64,000 nt of DNA from Desulfosporosinus lacus DSM 15449 (lineage in GTDB: Bacteria > Bacillota > Desulfitobacteriia > Desulfitobacteriales > Desulfitobacteriaceae). The translations under genes were made by a program, and so were the position numbers. The stretch is from assembly GCF_900129935.1 (NCBI RefSeq), contig NZ_FQXJ01000005.1, forward strand, positions 186,001-250,000. The letters are read 5' to 3'. Shown piece after piece: positions 30,190 through 40,371 of this stretch; position 1 is the first letter of the stretch; every line of letters begins with the position of its first letter. Below the pieces are notes generated by a model. It had not been told where the DNA came from and searched no databases. It was given only the letters and a program-made list of their open reading frames with translations.

Positions 30190-31587
30190 ATGGCATCCAT
30201 CGAAAAACGAAGTGGAAACACTTACCGGATCACCGTTTCTCAAGGTTATGACTCAGATGGAAATAAAATTCGGAAGCAAAAAACCATCACTTTAGATCCT
30301 GGTTTAACCAAAAAGAAAATTGAAGATGAACTTAATAAACAAGCGGTCCTATTTGAGCGTGAAGTCGAAAATGGAACTTACCTAGACGGATCCAAGTTAA
30401 CCTTTGCCGAATTTACAGTACGATGGCGTAAAGACTACGCTGAAAAACAATTGGAACCCAAAACGTTTCACCGATATGAAGATATGCTTAATTCAAGGAT
30501 CCTTCCTGCAATAGGTCACCTCAAACTAGGAAAGCTGCAACCCACCCACCTGCTACAGTTCTATGACAACTTAGGAGAGAGTGGTATCAGGCGTGATGTA
30601 AAATATTCTCTCAAGCCTGAATTCAATGATCTAATGAAGCAGAAGAAATTAAGGATAGTAGATCTGAGCAGACTATCCGGTATATCTGACAAGACTATCA
30701 TGAGAGCACGATCCGGAAACACATTCTCTTCAAAAACCGCAAGCGCATTAAGTTCTGCTCTCGAGGTGAAACTAGAAATACTTTTCCATGTACATGATAC
30801 TGGGCCGCTATCCGGTCAGAGTGTTAAGCACCATCACCGGCTCATCAGTTCAATCTTGACATGTGCGGTCCAATGGCAGTGTATTTTAAGTAATCCTGCC
30901 GAACGCGTAAAGCCTCCGAAAGTTGACAAGAATGAAGCGGCACATTTTGAGGAAGACATGACGGAGTACATGCTTTCTTTACTCGATGATGAGCCACTCA
31001 AGTACAAAACAATGGTATATGTGGCTGTTTACTCAGGTAGCCGCCTTGGTGAGGTGTCCGGCCTTGAATGGTCAGATATTGACTTTGAGAAAAACCTTTT
31101 GCAAGTTTGTCGAGCTTCACAATATATACCCGGCAAGGGGATTTTTACTAAGGGTCCTAAGAATGAAAGTAGTAAGCGAATTATTACAATGCCAGCGTTG
31201 GTTATGGATCTCTTAAAGCAATATAAAGCATGGCAGAATGAAGAACGCCTTAAGTGTGGAGATCTTTGGGAGGATCAGAACCGTTTATTCACTAAATGGA
31301 ATGGTAAACCTATCTTTCCAACAACTCCTTCAACCTGGTACCGTAAATTTAGACGAAAGCATAATCTACCTGACGTAAAATTCCACGGTCTGAGGCATAC
31401 GAACGCCTCCCTGCTTATCGGCCAAGGAGTGGACGTTCAGACAGTCGCCAAGAGGCTTGGTCACACCAAGGCGACAACCACCACAAGTATATATAGCCAT
31501 TTTCTAAAAAGGCCTGATCAGGAAGCGGCCGACAAGCTTCAAAACCTTTTCAAGAAGAATCCAATTGCTAAGCCGAAAGAAGCATAA
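30190..31587 (+). CDS. int: tyrosine site-specific integrase with inserted HTH segment
   Basis: The 465-residue protein carries the tyrosine recombinase residues R285 (SGSRLGEVSGLEWSDI), H399/R402 (FHGLRHTNAS), H425 (LGHTKATT) and Y435 (SIYSHF). The N-terminal AP2-like arm-binding domain is at 1-65 and the SAM-like core-binding domain starts at about 70. Residues about 142-198 interrupt that domain with an XRE-like HTH (FNDLMKQKKLRIVDLSRLSG, ISDKTIMRARSGN). The gene is the last of the element and ends 185 bases before the tRNA-Trp fragment, which it should use as attachment site. Confidence 0.93.
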   Translation: MASIEKRSGNTYRITVSQGYDSDGNKIRKQKTITLDPGLTKKKIEDELNKQAVLFEREVENGTYLDGSKLTFAEFTVRWRKDYAEKQLEPKTFHRYEDMLNSRILPAIGHLKLGKLQPTHLLQFYDNLGESGIRRDVKYSLKPEFNDLMKQKKLRIVDLSRLSGISDKTIMRARSGNTFSSKTASALSSALEVKLEILFHVHDTGPLSGQSVKHHHRLISSILTCAVQWQCILSNPAERVKPPKVDKNEAAHFEEDMTEYMLSLLDDEPLKYKTMVYVAVYSGSRLGEVSGLEWSDIDFEKNLLQVCRASQYIPGKGIFTKGPKNESSKRIITMPALVMDLLKQYKAWQNEERLKCGDLWEDQNRLFTKWNGKPIFPTTPSTWYRKFRRKHNLPDVKFHGLRHTNASLLIGQGVDVQTVAKRLGHTKATTTTSIYSHFLKRPDQEAADKLQNLFKKNPIAKPKEA

Positions 31588-31593
31588 ATAATA

Positions 31594-31622
31594 GCGCCTG
31601 AGTTAAATCTCAGACGCTTTTT
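31594..31622 (+). terminator. terminator of the integrase gene
   Basis: GCGCCTGAG and CTCAGACGC pair with one mismatch across a 6-base loop and are followed by TTTTT. It begins 7 bases past the int stop. Confidence 0.7.
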
Positions 31623-31634
31623 ATGTCTAAATAA

Positions 31635-31656
31635 TTGGGGACTATTTGGGGACTAT
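31635..31656 (+). repeat. tandem 11-base repeat, candidate integrase arm sites
   Basis: TTGGGGACTAT occurs twice back to back (31635-31645 and 31646-31656), between the integrase stop and the tRNA fragment. The place and spacing, one helical turn, fit arm-type integrase binding sites. Confidence 0.5.
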
Positions 31657-31771
31657 TAACACGAAAAACGACGAAAGAACACGCTATGTTAGGTTATGGT
31701 AAAATGGACAGGCCCTGTAATACCAGCTGTTTCAGCATTTTACAACAAGTTAGAAAATGATAAATCGCTCA

Positions 31772-31815
31772 CTCCAAAACCGTCAGTGGGAGTTCGACTC
31801 TCTCATCCCCTGCCA
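31772..31815 (+). other. attachment site: 3' part of a tRNA-Trp gene
   Basis: The sequence begins with an anticodon loop CTCCAAA (anticodon CCA, Trp), continues through a T arm GGGAG-TTCGACT-CTCTC and ends ATCCCCT-G-CCA. The 5' half of the tRNA is absent: the bases before 31772 do not pair with the anticodon stem or acceptor. This is the crossover remnant left at one end of an element integrated in tRNA-Trp. A short terminator follows (31824-31838). The intact tRNA at the other end must lie beyond position 1. Confidence 0.75.
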
Positions 31816-31823
31816 AACTCACC

Positions 31824-31848
31824 AAGGCTTTGAGCCTTTTTCTTTTTG
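31824..31848 (+). terminator. terminator following the tRNA-Trp fragment
   Basis: AAGGCT, TTG loop, AGCCTT, then TTTTCTTTTT. Presumably the original terminator of the tRNA-Trp gene. Confidence 0.65.
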
Positions 31849-31905
31849 CCCATTTCAGGTTTTGGACAGATTTATTTTATAGGCTCTTCGATAGGGCTTA
31901 TTTGG

Positions 31906-32340
31906 TTATTTCATTTTAAGTTGCTTCTTATCAAGTTTACCCAATGATGTATAAGGCAAATAATTAACGAAGGCTATTTCTTTTGGCATCTGGAATCTCG
32001 CAATTCTATAGGTAAGCCATTCTAAAAGTTCCTTTTCTGTGAGATCAGCATTTTTATTTGGAAGTACATAGGCCTTCAACCGTTGCCCAAAGCCTTCATC
32101 ATTAATCCCAATAACTGCTGCATCCTCTACTTGAGGGTGATTTATTAATGCCTGCTCAATTTCAACCGGATAAACGTTTTCACCAGCTGAAACAACCATA
32201 TCGTCCACCCGTCCACATAAAAAGTAATACCCTTTACAGTCTCGATAACCCAAATCCCCTGTTTCAATCCAAGAACTTTTACTGTTTTTCATTGACCATT
32301 TATTTTCAATGCATAATTGACCTACGTTGCCAAAGTTCAC
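31906..32340 (-). pseudogene. C-terminal fragment of an acyl-CoA synthetase/AMP-dependent ligase
   Basis: The 144-residue frame is the last quarter of an AMP-forming ligase: ETGDLGYRDCKGYYFLCGRV, then DDMVVSAGENVYPVEIEQAL, HPQVEDAAVIG and a final SLGKLDKKQLK with the catalytic lysine region. Family members are about 500 residues and carry the ATP-binding P-loop upstream; that part is missing and the bases above 32340 hold no continuation. It lies next to the integration site, so loss of the rest may date from integration or later deletion. Confidence 0.75.
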
Positions 32341-32621
32341 TTCATTCTTATTTTCATCCAGTCATCTATTTCTATTTAACCCCATCTTTTAATAAACTTT
32401 TTAGTGATATTACACACTTCTACTCAAACAATAATGCGCCCATATTTTTCCAAGATAGCCTAATCACCTCACAAGTTTCTCGCTGAGTAAGGGAAAATCT
32501 GTAACTATCTACACTAATTAATATCCAGAATTATAAATATCGAACATTTACGGACATGCTGAATAGAATATATTAATAAAACCTCTCATTCTTCTGCAGA
32601 TCTAAATGAGGGGGTGAGAGA

Positions 32622-32702
32622 ATGCTTTTAGGCTTTTTAGGTATTTTGGTGGCGTTATTAATCATCATAGCTCTATTGTTAATCATTATCAAAAAAATTT
32701 AG
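32622..32702 (+). CDS. small hydrophobic membrane peptide, 26 aa
   Basis: A strong GAGGGGGTGAGAG site stands before ATG 32622. The product is a single membrane helix with a short basic end (MLLGFLGILVALLIIIALLL, then IIIKKI). The gene lies alone between the ligase remnant and the activase gene. Candidate roles include a KdpF-like subunit or a type I toxin-like peptide; nothing in the sequence decides this. Confidence 0.5.
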   Translation: MLLGFLGILVALLIIIALLLIIIKKI

Positions 32703-32780
32703 AGGCTCTTAGCCAGTAAAAGTTGGCCTGGGTATTTAAACCCAACCTTTCTTTAAACTTGCCTCTGCTCGCGCAATATT

Positions 32781-32821
32781 AAGGGCTCAACCGTTTTAGC
32801 AAAAAAACAGGTTGAGCCCTT
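32781..32821 (-). terminator. terminator of the activase fusion gene
   Basis: AAGGGCTCAACC (32781-32792) is the exact reverse complement of GGTTGAGCCCTT (32810-32821). It begins 11 bases past the stop of the activase fusion gene. Confidence 0.75.
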
Positions 32822-32831
32822 TACATCTACA

Positions 32832-35800
32832 TTAATCCATTTTACACTCAATTAAATTCTGCTCTCCGCTTAAAACCATCGTCAACTTACGTTCCACTAA
32901 CTCATTCTCTAAGTCTAACAGTGGGGTTTTAGCTCCCTCAGACTTGTTTTCAAGATTTTCTACGGCTACTGAAAGCATAAGTTTAATTCGATTGAGTTGA
33001 TTAACTTCGCTTGCTCCCGGGTCATAATCAATAGCTGCTATATTCGCTTTAGGGTAAGATCTTCTAATTTCCCTAACCATCCCTTTTCCCGTAATATGAT
33101 TAGGTAAGCAGGCAAAGGGTTGTAAACAAACAATGTTATTAACGCCGCTGCGAATTAACTCAACCATCTCTCCAGTAAGAAACCAGCCTTCACCACACTG
33201 ATTGGCAAGAGAGAGATGGTTTTCAGCGTACTTGGCAATTTCTTCGATAGGTTTTGGAGCTTCAAACCGTTTACTGGCTTTAAGTGCCTTCTTCATCTCC
33301 TTACGATAAGATTCAATTCTATTAATCGAAAAGTATCCAGACACCATCTCCCAAAAACTTCCGGATAGTTTCTCGTATTTAATGCGATTATCAAAAGCAC
33401 CATACAAGAGAAAGTCAGTAAGGTCAGGAACTACAGCCTCTGCTCCTTCAGCTTCTAACAGTTCAACGACATTGTTATTTGCTGTCGGATGAAACTTAAC
33501 CAAAATTTCACCAACAACTCCAACCTTCGGTTTGACTAAGTCCTCGTAAAGTTCCAGGCTATCAAAATCTGCTACGATTTGACGAATATTCTCTTCGTGT
33601 TCTCTTTTATTTCCACTCTTTAATGATTCTTGACATCTCTCAACCCAATAGTCATATAAGAGATTAGCTGAACCCGGAAACTTCTCATAAGGTCGCACTC
33701 TATACAGGACTCTCATCAAAAGATCACCATAGACCAGCCCCCGCATTATCTTATTAAACATAGGAACAGTAAATTTGAAACCGGGATTGGTCTCTAAACT
33801 GGATGAATTTCCCGTATTTAAGGCAATGACAGGAACTTGTTCCATATTCGCATCTTTTAACGCTTTTCTGATAAACGAAATATAATTTGTTGCTCGACAA
33901 CCACCACCCGTTTGAGTCATTATGATTGAGGTGTTATTAATATCATAAACTCCGGATTTCAACGCCTTCATCAGTTGACCAACGACAATAATAGCTGGAT
34001 AGCAAGCGTCATTATGAACATACCTTAAGCCTTCGTCGACAGCAGACTTATCCACTGAGGGCAGAAATTCTATACTGTAACCAGAATCTTCAAACGCCGT
34101 CTTAAAGAACTGAAAATGAATCGGGGACATTTGGGGAGCTAAAATTGTGTGAGTTTTCTTCATTTCCTTAGTAAATATGGCTCTTGCTGGATAATTATAT
34201 ATTCTTTTAGGAGTGAAGTTTCTCTTATCTCGTTCTTTTATTGCGGCGATCAAAGAGCGCAGACGTATCCTTGCAGCTCCCAAATTATTTATTTCATCAA
34301 TTTTTAAGACCGTATAAATCTTCCCGAATGTTTCGAGTAACTCTTTAATTTGATCAGTAGTCACTGCATCAAGTCCGCACCCAAAGGAATTCAATTGAAT
34401 TAGTTCTAAATCCCCCTGTTCTGCTACATAACTTGCCGCATTATATTCTCTTGTATGGTACACCCATTGATCAACAACACGCATTGGCCTTTGGACTTTG
34501 CCCAGATGTTGAATCGCGTCTTCAGATAGAACAGCAAAACCATAGGAATTTATCATCTCTGGTATACCGTGGTTAATTTCAGGATCAATATGATAAGGCC
34601 TTCCCACGAGGACAATTCCCTTGATCTTATTTTTTCGAATATAATTTAGAGTTTCCTCTCCTTTTGTTCTTACATCGACCTTATAACGATCAAGTTCAGC
34701 ATATGCTTTATCTAGCGCCTGAGCTAGCTCATGCTTTGGTATTCCCTCAGGTTTTAACTCTTCCATTAGTCGTTTTAGCATTCTGCGAGGCATATCCAAT
34801 GGCAGGAAAGGGTGATAAAACGTGACTTGTGATTCTCGCAAACTGTCCATATTTGCATTAATTGTCTCCGGGTAGGAGGTAACAATAGGACAGTTGTAAT
34901 GGTTGTCAGCCTCTTTATCTTCTTGTCTTGCATAAGGAATGCAGGGATAAAAAAGTTTATTAATCCCTTTATTAATTAAGTCAACCAGATGCCCATGCGC
35001 AAGCTTGGCAGGATAACAAGCAGAATCAGAAGGGATTGTGTCCATTCCTTGCTCATAAATCTTATTTGAGGAACGACCCGAGATTATCACTTGATAACCT
35101 AGCTCTGTAAAAAGGGTGAACCAGAAAGGATAGTCCTCATAAATGTTTAAAACTCTCGGAATGCCAATGGTTCCTCTCGTTGCTTTGTCTTTGGCTAAGG
35201 GTTTATAGTTAAAAGCCCTTTGGTATTTGTATTCGTAAAGATTTGGGATATCACTTTTGACGAGGTCTTTTCCCAGTCCTCGTTCGCATCGGTTTCCCGA
35301 AATATATTCATTTCCACCTGAGAATTGTTTAATGCTTACTAAGCAATTATTTCCACATAAACCGCAACGCTTCATCGTAGTCTCAGTTGTAAAATTGAAC
35401 AAATCAGCTCCTTGAACAAGACTTGTTTGATACCCAAATTCATATAGATCCTTAGCAATTAATGCTGCACCAAAAGCACCCATTATGCCTGCAATATCTG
35501 GTCGGACTACTTCTCTTTTGGTTATTTTCTCAAAGGCCCGAAGGACGGCATTATTATAAAAGGTTCCTCCTTGGACAACAATTTTTTCCCCTAGTTCTTC
35601 GACATTTCTCAATCGAATGACTTTATAAAGTGCGTTCTTGATAACTGAAATGGAGATTCCTGCAGAAATATCGCTTATCTCAGCGCCTTCTTTCTGCGCC
35701 TGTTTTACTTTAGAGTTCATGAATACCGTACATCGTGTCCCAAGGTCCACAGGATGCCTGGACCCTTCGCTCAATCGGGCAAATTCTTTGACATCCATGT

Positions 35801-37184
35801 TTAATGAGTTTGCAAAAGTTTCCACAAAAGATCCACAGCCTGAAGAACAGGCTTCATTTAATGTAATGGATTCTATAACCCCATCACGGATCACTAAGCT
35901 TTTCATGTCCTGTCCGCCAATATCAAGAACAAAATCGACTCCTGGTTGAAAAAAGTTAGCTGCTGTGTAATGAGCGACGGTTTCAATTTCTCCAATGTCC
36001 ACTCTGAGGGCCGCTTTAATAAGATGTTCCCCATATCCAGTAACGGCAGAATTTACGATCCTTATACCCTTATTTAGTTTTTCATATAAACTTTTCAAGG
36101 CCGCGATGGTAGACTCTAAGGGTTTACCCATGTTGCTGCCATAATAGGAATACAATAAGCTTCCAGCTTTATCGACAAGGGCAATCTTTGTGGTAGTCGA
36201 ACCGGCATCAATTCCGAGAAAGGCATCTCCTTCGTAATTATCAAGTTCCACTCGATTGACTTTATGCACAGCATGTCGCTTCTCAAATTCGTTATATTCC
36301 TCTTCACTTGCAAATAAAACTTCCAACTCTTCATTCTCAGAATTATCGACCTTTAGGATCTCAGGTACTTTATCGTACAACTTCTGAAGGGTGATAGGCG
36401 CCATTTCACCAAAAGACAGTGCCGCTCCGATTGCCACAAAAAATTGGGAGTTCTCAGGAAATATGACATTCTTGTTCTCTAGCTTTAGAGTTTCAATAAA
36501 GCGATGTCTCAGCTCCGACATAAAATGAAGAGGCCCGCCTAAAAATGCTACATTTCCTTTAATAGGCCGTCCCTGAGCCAGGCCGCTTATCGTCTGATTT
36601 ACAACGGCCTGAAAAACAGACACCGCAATGTCTTCCTTGGCAGCCCCTTCATTTAATAAGGGCTGAATATCAGTCTTTGCGAACACTCCACATCTAGAAG
36701 CTATTGGATAAATGTGATGATAGTTTTTAGCTAATTCATTTAAGCCCAAGGCATCTGTTTGCAATAGGGAAGCCATCTGATCGATAAATGCTCCGGTGCC
36801 CCCGGCACACGTTCCATTCATTCGTTGCTCAATGGATTCTCCAAGAAAAGTAATCTTGGCATCTTCACCGCCAAGTTCAATGGCAGTGTCCGTATTGGGA
36901 ATAACAAGCTTTATGGCATTCGTACACGCAATCACTTCTTGAATAAAAGGTATCTCCAGAGTTTGAGAAATATTATACCCACCAGATCCAGTAACCATCA
37001 GGGTCAATAAATGTCCCTGTATAATAGCTCTGGCATCATCAAGTACTTTAATAACCGTATTTCGAATGTTAGAGAAGTGCCTTAAATACTTCTTGTAAAT
37101 AATATTTTTGTCCTTATCTAAAACAACTATTTTTACAGTTGTAGAACCAATGTCCAAACCAATATTTAAAACTCTGCTACTCAT
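32832..37184 (-). CDS. 2-hydroxyacyl-CoA dehydratase activase/BcrAD-type fusion protein, 1450 aa
   Basis: This very large protein joins two ASKHA-type activase domains: first [15 protein letters not shown] at residue 11 with cysteines C126 ([14 protein letters not shown]) and C165 (ASRCGVFAK), the spacing of the 4Fe-4S ligands in HgdC; second [14 protein letters not shown] near 325 with [12 protein letters not shown] and [11 protein letters not shown] cysteine cluster CGLCGNNC...GNRCERG lies near 610, followed by a DUF2229-like region and HgdB-like C-terminal part (about 1000-1380). The family is ATP-driven electron injection for radical dehydratases. Substrate is unknown. It follows a TetR gene in the same direction. 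Confidence 0.85.
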   Translation of the reverse strand: MSSRVLNIGLDIGSTTVKIVVLDKDKNIIYKKYLRHFSNIRNTVIKVLDDARAIIQGHLLTLMVTGSGGYNISQTLEIPFIQEVIACTNAIKLVIPNTDTAIELGGEDAKITFLGESIEQRMNGTCAGGTGAFIDQMASLLQTDALGLNELAKNYHHIYPIASRCGVFAKTDIQPLLNEGAAKEDIAVSVFQAVVNQTISGLAQGRPIKGNVAFLGGPLHFMSELRHRFIETLKLENKNVIFPENSQFFVAIGAALSFGEMAPITLQKLYDKVPEILKVDNSENEELEVLFASEEEYNEFEKRHAVHKVNRVELDNYEGDAFLGIDAGSTTTKIALVDKAGSLLYSYYGSNMGKPLESTIAALKSLYEKLNKGIRIVNSAVTGYGEHLIKAALRVDIGEIETVAHYTAANFFQPGVDFVLDIGGQDMKSLVIRDGVIESITLNEACSSGCGSFVETFANSLNMDVKEFARLSEGSRHPVDLGTRCTVFMNSKVKQAQKEGAEISDISAGISISVIKNALYKVIRLRNVEELGEKIVVQGGTFYNNAVLRAFEKITKREVVRPDIAGIMGAFGAALIAKDLYEFGYQTSLVQGADLFNFTTETTMKRCGLCGNNCLVSIKQFSGGNEYISGNRCERGLGKDLVKSDIPNLYEYKYQRAFNYKPLAKDKATRGTIGIPRVLNIYEDYPFWFTLFTELGYQVIISGRSSNKIYEQGMDTIPSDSACYPAKLAHGHLVDLINKGINKLFYPCIPYARQEDKEADNHYNCPIVTSYPETINANMDSLRESQVTFYHPFLPLDMPRRMLKRLMEELKPEGIPKHELAQALDKAYAELDRYKVDVRTKGEETLNYIRKNKIKGIVLVGRPYHIDPEINHGIPEMINSYGFAVLSEDAIQHLGKVQRPMRVVDQWVYHTREYNAASYVAEQGDLELIQLNSFGCGLDAVTTDQIKELLETFGKIYTVLKIDEINNLGAARIRLRSLIAAIKERDKRNFTPKRIYNYPARAIFTKEMKKTHTILAPQMSPIHFQFFKTAFEDSGYSIEFLPSVDKSAVDEGLRYVHNDACYPAIIVVGQLMKALKSGVYDINNTSIIMTQTGGGCRATNYISFIRKALKDANMEQVPVIALNTGNSSSLETNPGFKFTVPMFNKIMRGLVYGDLLMRVLYRVRPYEKFPGSANLLYDYWVERCQESLKSGNKREHEENIRQIVADFDSLELYEDLVKPKVGVVGEILVKFHPTANNNVVELLEAEGAEAVVPDLTDFLLYGAFDNRIKYEKLSGSFWEMVSGYFSINRIESYRKEMKKALKASKRFEAPKPIEEIAKYAENHLSLANQCGEGWFLTGEMVELIRSGVNNIVCLQPFACLPNHITGKGMVREIRRSYPKANIAAIDYDPGASEVNQLNRIKLMLSVAVENLENKSEGAKTPLLDLENELVERKLTMVLSGEQNLIECKMD

Positions 37185-37281
37185 TTTTTTCCTCCACTAT
37201 GCACAACGTTTTTGAAAATTCGGCTCGCTCTATCATTCAGGTCTGGCTATGGATGGTTAGATTGGTAATGGCGAGAATTAT

Positions 37282-37854
37282 CTATAACAAGCTTATGCCT
37301 TTTGTAAATATTTTAATATAATTAGAAATACATGTCTGAATATCAGTATCAAACGTAAGTTTGTTCATGACTAAAGATGTGAAAAATAGGCCGAAACTGG
37401 TTGTTAAAAAATTCACAGCTAATGTTTCTGGATTTTCAATGATGGCCCCTCGATTCCTCATTTCTTCGAAATAACGGTTTAAAAGTTTCTTAAACTCATT
37501 CGGGAACTTATATAATACAGCTTCAAAATGAGGATTTAATTCTTCGTTTTTTAAATGCATTAGAATAATTTTTCGGTTTTTATATAAAACATCTTGGTAG
37601 GAAGAACAAATTTTATTCAAATCTCTTTCTAAATCCCATTCTAAGCTTTCAAATAATGCTTTAAATTGAGGAGAAAAAACAAATTTATCCAAGGACCTTT
37701 CAAATAAATTATGTTTACTTTCAAAGTGCCTAAAAAGAGTCATTTGGCTTACGCCAGCTTCTTTAGCTATTTCTTTAGTAGTAACAGCAGTGTACCCTTT
37801 TTGCGAGAAGAGGACAATTGAAGCATTTATTATTTTTTCTTCCGTAGTGCACAT
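37282..37854 (-). CDS. TetR/AcrR-family transcriptional regulator
   Basis: The 190-residue protein has an N-terminal TetR HTH: IINASIVLFSQKGYTAVTTK, then EIAKEAGVSQMTLFRHFESK. The C-terminal ligand domain carries no special motif. A perfect palindrome (37884-37903) lies 30 bases upstream of the start and is the likely operator. The gene is followed 97 bases later by the activase fusion in the same orientation, so the two may form an autoregulated unit. Confidence 0.85.
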   Translation of the reverse strand: MCTTEEKIINASIVLFSQKGYTAVTTKEIAKEAGVSQMTLFRHFESKHNLFERSLDKFVFSPQFKALFESLEWDLERDLNKICSSYQDVLYKNRKIILMHLKNEELNPHFEAVLYKFPNEFKKLLNRYFEEMRNRGAIIENPETLAVNFLTTSFGLFFTSLVMNKLTFDTDIQTCISNYIKIFTKGISLL

Positions 37855-37883
37855 AGTCCTTCTCCAATCACTCTACTTTCATC

Positions 37884-37903
37884 ATGTTAGTTCTTACTAA
37901 CAT
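37884..37903 (-). promoter_or_regulatory. palindromic operator upstream of tetR
   Basis: ATGTTAGT and ACTAACAT are exact inverted half-sites separated by TCTT. The site lies 30-49 bases upstream of the TetR start codon, where TetR proteins usually autoregulate. Confidence 0.65.
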
Positions 37904-38098
37904 CATCTATTTTATCATTCTCCCTACATAACTTCAATCCAACATCATGGCACTATTTCCTATATTTGTATTCATCCTCTTACAGAAAAGATTCTAGATA
38001 CGGAAAACAATTATACAACTTGTAATAATTTGTCTCTATAGCGAAAAATGGCCCTGTCCCTTAGAAAAGACAACTACTTTATTCAAAATGTATTCTCA

Positions 38099-38140
38099 AT
38101 AGAAATAGGGGCTGTAATCTTTTACAGCCCCTATTTCTAT
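38099..38140 (-). terminator. terminator of the EF-G-like gene
   Basis: ATAGAAATAGGGGCTGTAA is followed, after TCTT, by its exact reverse complement. The 19-pair stem lies 67 bases past the stop of the leftward EF-G-like gene. In the 350-base gap up to tetR I see this terminator and the TetR operator, nothing else. Confidence 0.75.
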
Positions 38141-38206
38141 GACCAGCGCATTCAGTGCACCTAATACGGCCGCAGACGATTAAAGCCTGGCAACCACCAA
38201 AGTTTT

Positions 38207-40228
38207 CTAACGATTATTCGCTATTTTCAATTGACTGACTAATGTCTCGCTTATTTTGCTTGGAACTTCTTCATAGCGCAGGAAATCCATAGTGAATGAA
38301 CCTTTCCCTTGAGTTAAACTTCTTAAATCTATAGCATAACGCATCATTTCGGCCTGTGGTACGTGTGCCCGTATGGATGGGTTTTTTCCGCTGGCATCCA
38401 TCCCTAAAACTTTTCCCCGTTTTCCATTAAGGTCCGCAATTACATCTCCCATGAAGACTTCAGGAACTCTCACTTCTATTTCAACAACTGGTTCAAGCAA
38501 GGTGGGTTTTGCTAACTCTACCCCTTTGCGAAAAGCCATGATCGCTGCAAGTTTAAAGGCCATTTCTGAAGAATCAACAGCATGATACGAGCCGTCACAA
38601 AGAGTAACTTTAATGTCTGTTACCGGATATCCTACCATAGTTCCTTCTGACATAGCCTCACGAATTCCCTTTTCGACTGCTGGAATGTATTGCTTCGGTA
38701 CAGACCCTCCAAAGATCGACTCAGCAAACTCAAAGTCACTGCCTTCAGATGGTTCTATGTTAATCCATACATGCCCGTATTGACCATGTCCGCCCGTTTG
38801 CTTCTTGTGTTTACCTTCTACCTTAACTGCTTTACGAATAGTCTCACGATAAGGCACGCGAGGAACTTTTAAGGTCACATCAACTCCAAATTTCCGGGTT
38901 AGCTTTTCCTGGAGAATCTCAAGTTGCATTTCTCCCAGCCCTGTTAAAATTAGTTCTTTAGTCTCAGTGTTTTTACTGATCCTAATTGTAGGATCTTCCT
39001 CAAGCAAACGCGTTAACGCACTGCTAAGCTTATCTTCATCCCCTTTAGTCTTCGCTTGAATAGCTACTGATAGCGCAGGGATCGGAAAGTCTATCCCCTC
39101 AAGCTCGATAGGATGATCTTTTGCACATAGTGTGTCCCCTGATTTTACCTCTTGCAGTTTTGCAATAACTGCAATATCTCCCGCTAACACAGATCCAACA
39201 GGCTCCTGGATTTTACCTCTCAAATAAAAAGGTTGCCCAATCTTTTCCTCTGATTCGCGACTTGAATTATAGACCAATGATTCAGCAGTAAATTTTCCTC
39301 CGTAAACGCGAAGGAAAGACATTTTCCCAACATAAGGATCTGTTAGCGTTTTAAAGACAAGAGCCGCTTTATCTTGAATTGTTTCCGGGGGGGGAGCGAA
39401 TTTTACCAAGAAATCCATAATCTTTGAAATCCCGATATTTTTATTTGCAGAACCGCAGAGCACTGGAATAATAAGATTTTGCCTTAATGCTTCCTTCAAG
39501 GCAGTTTGCAGATCTGCCTCATTTAATCCTTCCCCTTCAAGATACTTCATTAATATTTCATCATCTGCTTCCGCAACTGCTTCAGCTAATTGTTCTCTTA
39601 AAAAATCGGTTTCCTCCCTGTACTCGACTGGAACCTCCTTGACAGAATACTTCCCACTTCCATCTGGGTCATAGTCGTAGGCTTTATTTTCGAGAATATC
39701 GATTAACCCTTTAAAACTTGATTCCTGCCCCATAGGAAGTTGTAGAGGAACCAGCCTTGCTTCAGGATAGGCATCTTTTAGCTGATCCACCACCTTATGG
39801 AAATTGGCATTCTTTCGATCTAATTTATTAATAACAATAATCTTAGGGAGTTTTTGTTCCTCCATAATATTCCACGTAATTTCCGATTGGACTTCAAGCC
39901 CTGCTATCCCGCAAAGTACGAGAACTCCGCTCTCAACGACACGTAAACCACTCTTAACTTCTCCTAAAAAGTCTAAGTATCCCGGGCTATCGAGAATATT
40001 GACTTTAACTCCTTGCCACTCAAACGGAGTAAGACTCGTACTAATCGACACTTTGTGTTTAACTTCTTCGGGCAGATAATCTGAGACTGTGTTTCCTTCA
40101 GAAACTTTGCCAATACGATTGATCGCACCTGAATTAAATAGAAAGGTTTCCGCCATGGAAGTCTTTCCTGCACCACCATGCCCAACTAGACAGACGTTGC
40201 GAAGTTGATTTGTGTCATAGGTTTTCAA
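38207..40228 (-). CDS. EF-G-like translation GTPase
   Basis: A 673-residue elongation factor G-type GTPase: G1 motif GHGGAGKTSMAETFLF near residue 15 instead of the usual GHxDHGKT, G3 NILDSPGYLDF, G4 INKLDRKNA, then domain II and IV/V blocks (YGHVWINIEPSEGSDFEF, PVTDIKVTLCDGSYHAVDSS). This matches the EF-G-like (FusA2-type) proteins found beside the canonical factor in Firmicutes, with proposed roles in ribosome handling. No ribosomal protein gene neighbours are present, consistent with a secondary copy. Confidence 0.85.
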   Translation of the reverse strand: MKTYDTNQLRNVCLVGHGGAGKTSMAETFLFNSGAINRIGKVSEGNTVSDYLPEEVKHKVSISTSLTPFEWQGVKVNILDSPGYLDFLGEVKSGLRVVESGVLVLCGIAGLEVQSEITWNIMEEQKLPKIIVINKLDRKNANFHKVVDQLKDAYPEARLVPLQLPMGQESSFKGLIDILENKAYDYDPDGSGKYSVKEVPVEYREETDFLREQLAEAVAEADDEILMKYLEGEGLNEADLQTALKEALRQNLIIPVLCGSANKNIGISKIMDFLVKFAPPPETIQDKAALVFKTLTDPYVGKMSFLRVYGGKFTAESLVYNSSRESEEKIGQPFYLRGKIQEPVGSVLAGDIAVIAKLQEVKSGDTLCAKDHPIELEGIDFPIPALSVAIQAKTKGDEDKLSSALTRLLEEDPTIRISKNTETKELILTGLGEMQLEILQEKLTRKFGVDVTLKVPRVPYRETIRKAVKVEGKHKKQTGGHGQYGHVWINIEPSEGSDFEFAESIFGGSVPKQYIPAVEKGIREAMSEGTMVGYPVTDIKVTLCDGSYHAVDSSEMAFKLAAIMAFRKGVELAKPTLLEPVVEIEVRVPEVFMGDVIADLNGKRGKVLGMDASGKNPSIRAHVPQAEMMRYAIDLRSLTQGKGSFTMDFLRYEEVPSKISETLVSQLKIANNR

Positions 40229-40371
40229 GACGATTCCTCCTTGATTTGTTATTTAAGAAAAAGGACCGAGCCTTTTTACTTGCAACAGATTACCGGAGTT
40301 TCTATGTCTAGATCCTAGATTAGTACTAATTTATTGATTAGAGTGGGTCAAGTATTCTCAAGTTTGGAATA

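Noticed and set aside
31741-31815. Complete tRNA-Trp gene
   Set aside because: Bases before 31772 do not form the D arm, the 5' anticodon stem or the 5' acceptor strand, so only the 3' part is present.
32148-32486. 112-residue plus-strand frame over the ligase fragment
   Set aside because: It is the antisense shadow of the AMP-forming ligase remnant, whose motifs are clear on the minus strand.
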